Made by a program: the position numbers and the translations under genes. From RGIG3528 sp045616485 (GTDB lineage: Bacteria > Bacillota > Clostridia > Lachnospirales > Lachnospiraceae), in the NCBI GenBank assembly GCA_045616485.1, contig JAZLGU010000083.1, positions 1-64,000 on the forward strand: 64,000 nucleotides of DNA, written 5' to 3'. Within the stretch, counting starts at the first letter, position 1. Every line of letters begins with the position of its first letter. Positions 53,121-61,226 of this stretch are shown one piece after another. The notes beneath the pieces were generated by a model that searched no databases, was not told the origin of the DNA, and worked only from the letters and a program-made list of their open reading frames with translations.

Positions 53121-54623
53121 TTAAGCTTCTACGGTAAGGTGAAGAACGCTGCACTTTGGCAGGTTAATCACTATTCTGTCTCCTTGAATCTTAAAATCCG
53201 TAAACTCTTTTGTCTTAACCTTCTCCGGCTGATCAAAAGTATTGTGGTCATTGGTCTCACCTGCAAGGATGGTGCCACATACCTTTTTAACAGCTTTATC
53301 CACCACTATGCTTTCTACTTCATAGCTGTCTGTAGCAGAAAGATTGGTAAGTGTAATATGAATATTTCCTTCTTTATCTCTGGAAACCGACTCTGTGAGA
53401 TTGGGTACCTTGTACTGATCCTCGATACCTATGGTCTCTGTCTCGATGGAGCTTTCCAGCAGCTCATTATCCTGATGATACTTATACATATTGAATACAT
53501 GATATGTAGGAGTCAGTATCATTTTTTCACCCTCAGTCAGGATAACTGCCTGAAGCACATTAACCATCTGAGCGATATTGGCCATTTTTACCCTGTCGCA
53601 GTGCTTGTTGAAAATATTGAGATTGATACCGGCTACCAGAGCGTCTCTCATGGTATTCTGCTGATAAAGGAATCCGGGATTGGTGCCTGGCTCGCAGTCA
53701 TACCAGGTACCCCACTCATCTACGATCATGCCTACCTTGTGGTCTCTATCGTACTTATCCATGATGGCGCCGTGGTGCTGAATCAGCTTCTCTATATAAA
53801 GTGTCTTACTAAGAGTCTGATACCAGGTCTTGTCATCAAAGCCTGTAGCAGGTCCCTTGTGATCCCATCCGCCCGGATGAGTATAATAGTGAAGGCTTAA
53901 GCCTTCCATAAATCCATGGACAAAATCAGGAGCTGCAAAGCAGGTAGCCATAACCTTATCTGTCCAGTTGTAGTCATCTACATTGGCACCGCAGCAGATC
54001 TTCTGAATAGGTCTCTCCCAGTTATATGTACGTACATATGTCTGGTATCTTCTATACATATTGCCGTAAAACTCCGGTGTCATATTACCGCCGCAGCCCC
54101 AGTTCTCATTACCTACGCCGAAGTAGTCCACTCTCCAGGGCTCCTCATGGCCATTTTTAGCACGGAGGTCAGCCATAGGGGACACGCCTTCAAAAGTCAT
54201 GTACTCTACCCACTCGCTCATCTCCTGTACAGTACCGGATCCTACATTACCATTAATATAGGTCTTGCAGTCCAGCTGTCTGCAAAGCTCCATAAACTCA
54301 TGTGTGCCGAAGCTGTTGTCCTCCACTACGCCACCCCAGTGAGTATTAATCATTTTCTTTCTGGTCTCCTTGGGGCCAATGCCGTCCTTCCAGTGATACT
54401 CATCCGCAAAGCAGCCGCCCGGCCATCTGAGGACAGGAATACGCATCTCTTTAAGAGCGTTTACCACGTCACATCTCATACCATTTACATTAGGAATATC
54501 TGAATCTTCACCAACATAAATGCCTTCATATATACATCTTCCCAGATGCTCAGAGAAATGTCCCTGAATCTCAGGATTAATATGTCCTTTTGTGGAATTA
54601 GGATTAATAACTAATTTGTACAT
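53121..54623 (-). CDS. abfA: Alpha-L-arabinofuranosidase, GH51
   Basis: 500 residues from ATG 54623, which has GGAGG five bases upstream; an ATG four codons earlier would contain that site. Cytoplasmic (no signal). GH51 signatures: LRWPGGCFADEYHWKDGIGP, acid/base Glu in GVGNENWGCGGNMTPE, nucleophile Glu in IVDEWGTWYD. TIM barrel plus C-terminal beta domain. Removes terminal arabinofuranose from imported oligosaccharides. First gene of the 20-kb operon. Confidence 0.94.
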   Translation of the reverse strand: MYKLVINPNSTKGHINPEIQGHFSEHLGRCIYEGIYVGEDSDIPNVNGMRCDVVNALKEMRIPVLRWPGGCFADEYHWKDGIGPKETRKKMINTHWGGVVEDNSFGTHEFMELCRQLDCKTYINGNVGSGTVQEMSEWVEYMTFEGVSPMADLRAKNGHEEPWRVDYFGVGNENWGCGGNMTPEFYGNMYRRYQTYVRTYNWERPIQKICCGANVDDYNWTDKVMATCFAAPDFVHGFMEGLSLHYYTHPGGWDHKGPATGFDDKTWYQTLSKTLYIEKLIQHHGAIMDKYDRDHKVGMIVDEWGTWYDCEPGTNPGFLYQQNTMRDALVAGINLNIFNKHCDRVKMANIAQMVNVLQAVILTEGEKMILTPTYHVFNMYKYHQDNELLESSIETETIGIEDQYKVPNLTESVSRDKEGNIHITLTNLSATDSYEVESIVVDKAVKKVCGTILAGETNDHNTFDQPEKVKTKEFTDFKIQGDRIVINLPKCSVLHLTVEA

Positions 54624-54655
54624 CGCGTCCTCCATATAAAACCTTTAATCATAAG

Positions 54656-54710
54656 TTTAATACAAAACGTTTTAACTCAAACTTTTGTCAAAAAACAGCT
54701 TTGTATTAAA
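54656..54710. promoter_or_regulatory. Candidate operator of the arabinan operon
   Basis: An 11-bp inverted repeat, TTTAATACAAA (54656-54666) and TTTGTATTAAA (54700-54710), flanks a candidate minus-strand -35 box TTGACA (54686-54691). A perfect palindrome AAAACGTTTT (54664-54673) overlaps the left arm. It lies just upstream of abfA, opposite the divergent regulator gene, so it is a natural binding site for that regulator. The -10 box is not clear. Confidence 0.55.
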
Positions 54711-54923
54711 GTATTCACTTAAATAATTAACTTTTTAATTAAGTACTCTTAAAAAATACCACAAAAAAATAAAAAAAGCAAGAACTCTTTCACAAAGTAT
54801 TTACAAAAACTTTAAATTTTCTTTGTGCGTTTTGTACAATTCGCTTTTTCATATCGGTGCTATATTGGATAATATGCACATAGTTTTTCTGTATATTTAT
54901 GCGCACACTTTAATATTTAATTA
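54711..54923. other. AT-rich part of the divergent intergenic region
   Basis: The rest of the ~430-bp gap between abfA and the regulator. No gene is visible. It holds long A/T runs and partial copies of TTAAGTAC/ACTTAA-type sequences (around 54717-54750), possibly further operator half-sites or bent DNA. Confidence 0.4.
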
Positions 54924-54953
54924 TTGACAAAAGCATTTTGACTGTTATATACT
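54924..54953 (+). promoter_or_regulatory. Promoter of the ArsR-type regulator gene
   Basis: TTGACA (54924-54929) and TATACT (54948-54953), spacing 18, on the plus strand. The palindrome ATACTTATTTAAGTAT (54950-54965) overlaps the -10 region and could be an autoregulatory operator. Confidence 0.65.
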
Positions 54954-55052
54954 TATTTAAGTATTTGTTTAAAAAGAATGACAAAAATATCACAATACTA
55001 CAGATATATCTACATTATTATGTTTTTTCAAAGGTATTAAGGGGGTAGTAAA

Positions 55053-55979
55053 ATGTTAGTTTATTCTTCATTACATGAAGCTGAAGAATTATTTAAGGCT
55101 TTAAGCACGCCCATGCGTCTCAGGATCATGGAGCTTATTACCGAAAATAACAATTTAAGCATGAACGATCTGGCCGAGACTTTAGGTCTTACCAACAGCG
55201 CCATTTCCCTGCACGTAAAGCAGCTGGAATCTGTGGGCCTGGTACAGGTAGTGACCGCCTCCGGTAAAAGAGGCCTGCGTAAAATCGTGCGACCTGTTTA
55301 TAACAAGCTTATTGTTAATATGGCGCCTGAGGCTGAGGAGCACGCCTGCTACAGAGACACCATCAAGGTAGGACATTATACCAATATTGATGCTCATCCT
55401 ACCTGCGGCATATGCACCAGTGATGCTATTATAGGTACTTTGGACAATCCCAGCTCCTTCTCCTATCCTGAAAGATTCAACGCCGGCATACTTTGGTTTG
55501 GCTGGGGCAGTGTTACCTACAATCTGCCCAATCGTCTGCAGGCAGGTCAGTATCTCACAGAGCTGCAGGTATCTTTTGAAATATCCTCAGAATGCCCTGA
55601 AAACAATGACGATTATCCCAGCGATATCCATTTTGAAATCAACGGCATACCTCTAGGCAAATGGATCAGCCCCGGCGACTACGGTAATCGACGCGGTCTG
55701 CTGGTGCCTCACTGGTGGTCAGACCTATTAAATCAGTACGGACTTCTGAAAACTCTTATTATAAATAAAGAAGGCACCTTTATTGATGGCACCTTCAAGA
55801 TTTCAGATACTACTATTGACGATCTTAATATAGATTACAATTCTACTATTTATTTTAAATTCTCCGTACCAAAGGACACTACCAACTGTGGCGGTATTAC
55901 CCTTTTCGGCGAGGATTTCGGCGATTACAATCAGGCTATTACCGTAAAGTCCTTCTGGAAGGAAGATTCTAAGTATTAA
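55053..55979 (+). CDS. ArsR-type transcriptional regulator fused to a beta-rich ligand-like domain
   Basis: 308 residues. Winged helix-turn-helix at 8-90: ALSTPMRLRIMELITENNNL, MNDLAETLGLTNSAISLHVKQLE. The metal-binding Cys box of classical ArsR proteins is missing from the recognition helix. Residues ~100-308 form a beta-rich domain (FWFGWGS-like LWFGWGSVTYNLP, HFEINGIPLGKWISPGDYG) reminiscent of carbohydrate-binding jelly rolls, with Cys residues at DAHPTCGICTSD. The gene is divergent from the arabinan operon, so it most likely senses an arabinoside and controls that operon. GGGGG ribosome binding site. Confidence 0.85.
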   Translation: MLVYSSLHEAEELFKALSTPMRLRIMELITENNNLSMNDLAETLGLTNSAISLHVKQLESVGLVQVVTASGKRGLRKIVRPVYNKLIVNMAPEAEEHACYRDTIKVGHYTNIDAHPTCGICTSDAIIGTLDNPSSFSYPERFNAGILWFGWGSVTYNLPNRLQAGQYLTELQVSFEISSECPENNDDYPSDIHFEINGIPLGKWISPGDYGNRRGLLVPHWWSDLLNQYGLLKTLIINKEGTFIDGTFKISDTTIDDLNIDYNSTIYFKFSVPKDTTNCGGITLFGEDFGDYNQAITVKSFWKEDSKY

Positions 55980-55990
55980 TAGGGAAATTA

Positions 55991-56033
55991 AAAATGCGCT
56001 GAGAGCCCACATCATGAGCCTTCAGCGCATTTT
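55991..56033. terminator. Bidirectional terminator between regulator and aldo/keto reductase
   Basis: 12-bp stem AAAATGCGCTGA / TCAGCGCATTTT (55991-56002 with 56022-56033), T/A runs on both sides. It ends the regulator transcript on the plus strand and can end the aldo/keto reductase transcript on the minus strand. Confidence 0.85.
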
Positions 56034-56037
56034 TAGC

Positions 56038-56056
56038 GTGTCGACAAAGTCGACAC
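56038..56056. repeat. Core of the composite hairpin repeat, partial copy
   Basis: The palindrome GTGTCGACAAAGTCGACAC preceded by TAGC, exactly as in the copies at 30318-30336 and 63439-63457. Six Ts follow, so here it also works as a second terminator stem. The long flank seen in the other two copies is absent. Confidence 0.9.
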
Positions 56057-56071
56057 TTTTTTGTCAGTGTA

Positions 56072-57199
56072 TTACAGGTTATCCAACTGCTGCTGCAGGG
56101 TAGCCAGATTGTCTCTGATATTTAATTTCTGTGGGCAAACCGTCTCACATTTACCACACTTAATACAATTCTTTGCCTTCTCTTCTTCTTTAAAGTCATG
56201 GCTCCAATGCCACTTGGCGTCACCAACATTGCCATATACTCCAAAACGATTCCAAAGAGAGAAATTACCGGGGATATTTACGCCTGCAGGACATGGCATA
56301 CAGTATCTGCAACCGGTACAGCCGTTATTAACACGATTCTTAAGGGCTGTGCCTACAGCCATAACTGCCTCATTTTCAGCCTCACTAAGCTCGGTGAAAT
56401 CACTGAAAGTCTCCAGATTATTGGCCACCTGAGCCTCATCGGACATACCGCTTAATACGACCTTAACATTGGGCAGGGAAGCCACCCATCTAAGAGCCCA
56501 GGATGCGTTTGTTCTCTTTGGGTCAATAGCTGTAAAAGGACCGGTAACGGCTTCCGGAAGATTGGCCAGCTGTCCGCCCTTAATAGGCTCCATAATAACA
56601 AGGGGAATATTTTTTTCCTCTGTAAGCTTATAGCCCTTCATACCGGCCTGCTCATCTGTATCCATATAATTCAGCTGTATCTGGCAAAAATCCCAATTGG
56701 TGTAGTTGATAATATCTTCAAACACTTCATATGCATCATGGAAGGAAAAACCAAGATACCTGATTTTTCCGGCTTCCTTCATTTCCTTTAAGTACTCTAC
56801 TACTCCCAGGTCTCTCATCTTGGTCCAGCTACCCTTGTTAAGTGCATGGATAAGATAGAAATCAATGTAGTTTTCGTCAATTCTGGATCTCTGAAGTTCA
56901 AATATTTCTTTTGCATCATCCAGAGTATTTACCTTCCATGTAGGCAGCTTTGTTGCCAAATAATAGGTATCTCTCTTGTACTTGCTGAGAGCTCTGCCCA
57001 CAAAAGGCTCACTGTCACCATTATGGTAAGGGAAAGCGGTATCAAAGTAATTTACACCTGCCTTGTAAGCATCGTCTAACATTTTCTCAGCCATTGGCTC
57101 ATTGATTTTTCCATCTACAGTAGGAAAACGCATGCAGCCAAATCCCAACAATGATAAATCAATGCCTAATGTTTCTACTCTTGTTTTTGTCACACTCAT
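56072..57199 (-). CDS. Aldo/keto reductase with C-terminal 4Fe-4S ferredoxin domain
   Basis: 375 residues from ATG 57199 (GGAGG seven bases upstream; an earlier ATG would contain that site). Aldo/keto reductase barrel 1-290 with the catalytic pattern: FDTAFPYHNGDSEPFVGRAL (Asp, Tyr), YLATKLPTWKV (Lys), FYLIHALNKG (His). The C terminus has two clusters, CTGCRYCMPCPAGVNIP and CIKCGKCETVCPQKLNI. The family is common in strict anaerobes; likely a ferredoxin- or NAD(P)H-linked oxidoreductase of unknown substrate. Monocistronic. Confidence 0.92.
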   Translation of the reverse strand: MSVTKTRVETLGIDLSLLGFGCMRFPTVDGKINEPMAEKMLDDAYKAGVNYFDTAFPYHNGDSEPFVGRALSKYKRDTYYLATKLPTWKVNTLDDAKEIFELQRSRIDENYIDFYLIHALNKGSWTKMRDLGVVEYLKEMKEAGKIRYLGFSFHDAYEVFEDIINYTNWDFCQIQLNYMDTDEQAGMKGYKLTEEKNIPLVIMEPIKGGQLANLPEAVTGPFTAIDPKRTNASWALRWVASLPNVKVVLSGMSDEAQVANNLETFSDFTELSEAENEAVMAVGTALKNRVNNGCTGCRYCMPCPAGVNIPGNFSLWNRFGVYGNVGDAKWHWSHDFKEEEKAKNCIKCGKCETVCPQKLNIRDNLATLQQQLDNL

Positions 57200-57331
57200 A
57201 TTCAAGCCTCCTCGCATCTAGCAGATGCTTTATAGAACATATGGTAAATACCATCTACTATTCTATCAATCCGATTCCCATTTGTCTATATCTTATAAAA
57301 CGTTTTTATAACTAAACTTCAAAAACGTTTC

Positions 57332-58138
57332 TTATTTTCCCAGCACATAAAACGCTACAGCTGAAGCCGCTGCAACATTTAGGGAATCCACGCCGTGGGA
57401 CATGGGTATTTTTACTGTATAATCGCAGCTATCTATAGTGCTTTCCACCAGGCCTGGGCCCTCGGAGCCCATTATAATAGCCAGTTTTTCTTCATTTAAC
57501 AGCCTTTCATCATCTATATCCACCGACTCTTTTCTCAAGGCCATGGCAACTGTTTTGAATCCTTTTTCCCTAAGCACCTTAAGGTAATTCTTATTTTCCT
57601 TTTCAGAAAAATAAGTCCAGGAGATCTGAAAAACAGTGCCCATACTGACCCTGGCAGCCCTTCTGTATAGCGGGTCGCTGCAGCCCCCGGTCAGAATGAC
57701 TGCGTCCATATTGAGAGCCGCCGCAGACCGGAAAATAGCTCCCACATTGGTAGGATTGACTACATCCTCCAGTATCACTACCCTTCTGCAGCCTTCCAGG
57801 ATCTCATCCACTCCATGAAGCGATTTTCTATTCATGGCACAAAGTAACCCTCTGGTCAGCTTAAATCCTGTAAGCTCGGTCAGCACATCAAATGCCGCCG
57901 TATATATAGGCACCTCCGGGTACTTTTCTACAATATCGGCTCCTTCCATGACCCCTTCTTCCATAAGAAATGAAATGGGCTCATATCCTGCCGCCAAAGC
58001 TCTTTTTATAACATTGGGACTTTCTGCTATAAAAATCCCTGTTTCCGGCTCCCTATAGTGTAAAAGCTGCACCTCAGACAGCTTGGAATATATTGCAAGC
58101 TCCGGTATATCTATACTATTTATATTTACAACGCTCAT
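57332..58138 (-). CDS. TrmH/SpoU-family RNA methyltransferase
   Basis: 268 residues from ATG 58138; a GTG 14 codons upstream (58180) is also possible. SPOUT fold, with the SAM-binding trefoil knot in the C-terminal half: VVILEDVVNPTNVGAIFRSAAA, AIIMGSEGPGL, KIPMSHGVDSLNVAAASAVAFY. An N-terminal substrate-binding domain (EPETGIFIAESPNVIKRAL). Methylates 2'-O positions in rRNA or tRNA; the exact target is not determinable. Confidence 0.9.
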   Translation of the reverse strand: MSVVNINSIDIPELAIYSKLSEVQLLHYREPETGIFIAESPNVIKRALAAGYEPISFLMEEGVMEGADIVEKYPEVPIYTAAFDVLTELTGFKLTRGLLCAMNRKSLHGVDEILEGCRRVVILEDVVNPTNVGAIFRSAAALNMDAVILTGGCSDPLYRRAARVSMGTVFQISWTYFSEKENKNYLKVLREKGFKTVAMALRKESVDIDDERLLNEEKLAIIMGSEGPGLVESTIDSCDYTVKIPMSHGVDSLNVAAASAVAFYVLGK

Positions 58139-58272
58139 TGCCTTCGCCCTTCCATCCGATACTTCCTTCCAACGCCTCACTTTCCATAACAGCTCTGCCT
58201 AGAGTGCGCTCCAGAGAGTCTCACGCATCAGCCCCGACACAGCGGGCCCAGAGAACAAGCGACGCTAAAAAG

Positions 58273-58333
58273 TTGACAGTGAGAAACGTCCCCGTGACAA
58301 AAAATTGTCAGCGAGAAACGTCCCCGTGACAAA
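58273..58333. repeat. REP-like 32-bp repeat, two tandem copies
   Basis: Unit A begins TTGACAGTGAGAAACG at 58273 and unit B begins TTGTCAGCGAGAAACG at 58305; each ends CCCCGTGACAA and the period is 32 bases. The left-edge copy at 1-38 is the same unit. Unit B overlaps the 3' end of the methyltransferase gene. Confidence 0.9.
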
Positions 58334-59456
58334 GATTATAGAGGGTGGGGGAGAGGTGGTATTCCTTCATGAGGGCTTCTACTTCAGCCAGCATTTTTTC
58401 TTTGTGTTCCTGGGGGATTTTGGACTTGACGCCACGTATCAGCAGGTTTTTGGGAGTATGCGTAAAGTCAATAAACTCCAGGATCTGAGTCTTGTAACCA
58501 CAGTATTCCAGCAGATTGGCCCTGATGGCATCGGTCATAATGGCCGCGGTACGCTCCTTAAGCAGGCCGTAACGGGTCAGGATGCCATATTCTTCACTCT
58601 CTATCTGAGCATTCAGCTCATGCTGGCAACAGGGTACGGAAATGATGATTTTACTGTTCCAGCGTATAGCATGATAAAGGGCATAATCGGTGGCTGTATC
58701 GCAGGCATGCAGGGTAATAACCATATCTACAGGGCGATCACTCTCATACACTGCCACATCACCTACTTTAAAGGAAAGCTTGTCATAGCCGTATTTTTTA
58801 GCTGTCTGCTGACATTTTTTTATGACGTCTTCCTTAAGATCAAGGCCCGTCATGGTAACATCCAGGCCTTTTACATAGGTCAAATAATAGTATACTACAA
58901 AAGTAAGGTATGACTTACCGCAGCCAAAGTCCACAATATTTAAAGACTTAAGATTGGCTTTTTCCACTGCTTCCTCAATAAACTGAATGAATTTATTGAT
59001 CTGACGATACTTATCGTACATGGATTTTATGACTTTACCATCCCTGGTAAAAACTCCCATGTCAATAAGCGGAGGAATAACAGTTCCCTCTTCCAGATAA
59101 TAGCTCTTTTCTCTATTGTTTTCCTTATTCACCTTTACAGGTCCTGACACCTTACCGGATGTAAGAAAAGCTTTGCCCTTTTTAGAGATCTTAAGGGCAT
59201 ATTCCCTGTCTCCGCTCCAAGCATTTAACTGTCTAAAGCCCCCATCCATGCATTCCCTGCAAAAACATTCCACCTGAGATGGCTGCATATTCTCGTGAAA
59301 AGCCTGCTTGTCGGTGAATTTCTCTGCCTGATAGCCATTTTTCTGCTTGGATATAACTATCTTCTTATATTTGCCATCTTTCACATTGGAAAGGACCACC
59401 TTTTCAATATCCTCTTTAAAAACCTCACGCAAGGTTTCATCCAATTCTTTTTCCAT
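58308..59456 (-). CDS. SAM-dependent methyltransferase with repeat-encoded C terminus
   Basis: 382 residues from ATG 59456, with AGGA upstream; 25 open codons further upstream overlap the radical SAM gene. Class I methyltransferase: SAM-binding motif LNIVDFGCGKSYLTF (about residue 175), acidic loop LDLKEDVI, and PCCQHELNAQI. N-terminal ~150 residues with FCRECMDGG cysteines. It resembles a conserved clostridial methyltransferase family, possibly RNA-directed; target unknown. The last seven codons (CHGDVSR plus stop) lie in a REP-like repeat, so the natural C terminus has been replaced or extended. Coupled to the gene upstream (stop at 59458). Confidence 0.85.
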   Translation of the reverse strand: MEKELDETLREVFKEDIEKVVLSNVKDGKYKKIVISKQKNGYQAEKFTDKQAFHENMQPSQVECFCRECMDGGFRQLNAWSGDREYALKISKKGKAFLTSGKVSGPVKVNKENNREKSYYLEEGTVIPPLIDMGVFTRDGKVIKSMYDKYRQINKFIQFIEEAVEKANLKSLNIVDFGCGKSYLTFVVYYYLTYVKGLDVTMTGLDLKEDVIKKCQQTAKKYGYDKLSFKVGDVAVYESDRPVDMVITLHACDTATDYALYHAIRWNSKIIISVPCCQHELNAQIESEEYGILTRYGLLKERTAAIMTDAIRANLLEYCGYKTQILEFIDFTHTPKNLLIRGVKSKIPQEHKEKMLAEVEALMKEYHLSPTLYNLCHGDVSR

Positions 59457-59457
59457 T

Positions 59458-61182
59458 TTACTGTCCTTTCTCTGTATCCAAATATATAACCTTAGCCTGG
59501 TAGTCCAGAGGGTCTCTCTCCTCGTAATCAAACATTACCCAGACTACATCCTCACTTTGTTTTGGCAACGCATCTGCTTCATGCTGAGTCTTGTCCGGAA
59601 AAACATAATGAAAAGCCTCTATATGGGCCAGCTTGCCCTTTTCCACGAAGCGTCTCGTCATCTCCTTCTGTAAAGGATGATCCGTAGCCCAAGCAGGTCT
59701 GGTCTTGCATTTTTCCCTGTAATATAGGTCAAAGGTCAAAGCTTCGGATAAAAGATCCATAGGAAGCCCCAGCCCCCAGGTCTTCTGTTCATCTATGAGA
59801 AAATCTCTAAGTATCTCAAAACGTTTCATTCTGGAATGATTCATGGAGAAAAGCCCATGGTCCTCATAGTAATCTCCCAAACGTCTCATAAAATCAAAGC
59901 TGCCATCATAGATACTAAAGAGCAGCTTCATGGTGACTTCAAACTGTCCACTGTTATAGTAGACTTCCGTCATTTCTTCCACCTTCTTTATTTCCAAAAT
60001 GTCCTTGTAGGAAAGCCAGCGGGTGGAGAGGACCTCATAGGGCGGATCATTATGATAAGTGATGCCGTACTCCGTTGCATGTTCATACATAAATGACCCC
60101 TTAAGCACCTTTAAAAAGCCCAGCTGCAACTGATTGGGATGAAGGGCGTATATCTCATCATAAGATTTCTTAAAAGTCTCATAATCCTCATAAGGCAGCC
60201 CGGCTATAAGGTCCAAATGCTGATGGATGTTCCCGTAGGAAAGAATCTTTTTCGTAACGTCTTTTACCTTATCCAGCTTCATGCTGCGATGAATCTCGCT
60301 GATAGTGGCGGGATTGGTAGACTGGACACCGATTTCCAGCTGCACCAGCCCCGGCCTTAGGGTGGATAAAAATTCCAGCTCTTCTTCTGTCAGCAGGTCA
60401 GCTGATATTTCAAAATGAAAATTGGTTACACCATTGTCGTTTTCTTTTATAAAACGCCAGATAGCCATGGCATGGTCATGCCTGCAATTAAAGGTACGGT
60501 CTACGAATTTTACCTGGGGCACCCTTTGCCCTATAAAAAAGTCCAGCTCTTCCTTCACCTTATCTATATCCCTGAATCTCAAATGCTTGTCCACGGAAGA
60601 CAGGCAGTATGAGCAGGAAAAAGGGCAGCCACGGCTGCTTTCATAATAAATAATACGGTTGGAAAAATCTGCTTCCTTGTCGTAAGCAAAAAGAAAATCG
60701 TTCATATCCCCGGGCATTCTATCAGCAGTAAAACAAATATTGCCTGCTTTATCTCTGTAAGCAATGCCCTGTATATCATTAATGTCCTTTATATCCCCTG
60801 CAAAATAAGCACACATTTCCCGGAAGGTATTTTCCCCTTCGCCTATCATAATGCCTGAAAAACTGTCATGCTCTTTTAAAAATGTCTCCACCTCATAGGA
60901 AACCTCAGGGCCTCCTGCCCATATAGGAGTATCCGGACTTATCTTTTTAAGCTCAGCAGCTATTTTTGTAACATAGTCTATATTCCAAATATAGCAGGAA
61001 AAACATACCGCGTCGGCGCCCTTTTTATAGACGTCCGCCAGTATGTCATCCTGCCTGTTGTTTATAGTATATTCAGCTATCTCCACCTGATCTTTGTACG
61101 CCCCGGCATTGGCCTTAAGGGTATACACAGCCAGATTGGAATGTATATATTTTGAATTAATCGCCGCCAGAAGGATCTTCAT
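59458..61182 (-). CDS. B12-binding-domain radical SAM protein (DUF4080 type)
   Basis: 574 residues. Cobalamin-binding-like domain at 1-140 (YTINNRQDDILADVYKKGADAVCFS, PIWAGGPEVSY), radical SAM core from ~175 with cluster motif ESSRGCPFSCSYCLSS, then a C-terminal region (DUF4080-like, about 380-574). There is no His in the usual DxHxxG cobalamin motif that I can see, so B12 may bind base-off or not at all. Function unknown; the family often pairs with methyltransferases, and here it overlaps none but sits directly upstream of one. Confidence 0.88.
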   Translation of the reverse strand: MKILLAAINSKYIHSNLAVYTLKANAGAYKDQVEIAEYTINNRQDDILADVYKKGADAVCFSCYIWNIDYVTKIAAELKKISPDTPIWAGGPEVSYEVETFLKEHDSFSGIMIGEGENTFREMCAYFAGDIKDINDIQGIAYRDKAGNICFTADRMPGDMNDFLFAYDKEADFSNRIIYYESSRGCPFSCSYCLSSVDKHLRFRDIDKVKEELDFFIGQRVPQVKFVDRTFNCRHDHAMAIWRFIKENDNGVTNFHFEISADLLTEEELEFLSTLRPGLVQLEIGVQSTNPATISEIHRSMKLDKVKDVTKKILSYGNIHQHLDLIAGLPYEDYETFKKSYDEIYALHPNQLQLGFLKVLKGSFMYEHATEYGITYHNDPPYEVLSTRWLSYKDILEIKKVEEMTEVYYNSGQFEVTMKLLFSIYDGSFDFMRRLGDYYEDHGLFSMNHSRMKRFEILRDFLIDEQKTWGLGLPMDLLSEALTFDLYYREKCKTRPAWATDHPLQKEMTRRFVEKGKLAHIEAFHYVFPDKTQHEADALPKQSEDVVWVMFDYEERDPLDYQAKVIYLDTEKGQ

Positions 61183-61226
61183 AAAAACTATTCTCCTCTA
61201 TGAAGCCTCTGTCACGTGGAAAACCA

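Noticed and set aside
52860..53900. Long plus-strand reading frame (346 codons)
   Set aside because: It lies antisense across the ends of the large binding protein and the GH51 gene, both with clear family motifs; the translation is Cys/Ile/His-rich with no recognisable domain and no ribosome binding site.
58181..58272. Possible small RNA in the GC-richer gap before the TrmH gene
   Set aside because: The base composition differs from the surroundings, but there is no promoter, terminator or stable stem clear enough to support a gene.
58273..58333. CRISPR repeats
   Set aside because: The units directly adjoin with no unique spacers, and a copy lies 58 kb away; they behave as dispersed REP-like elements.
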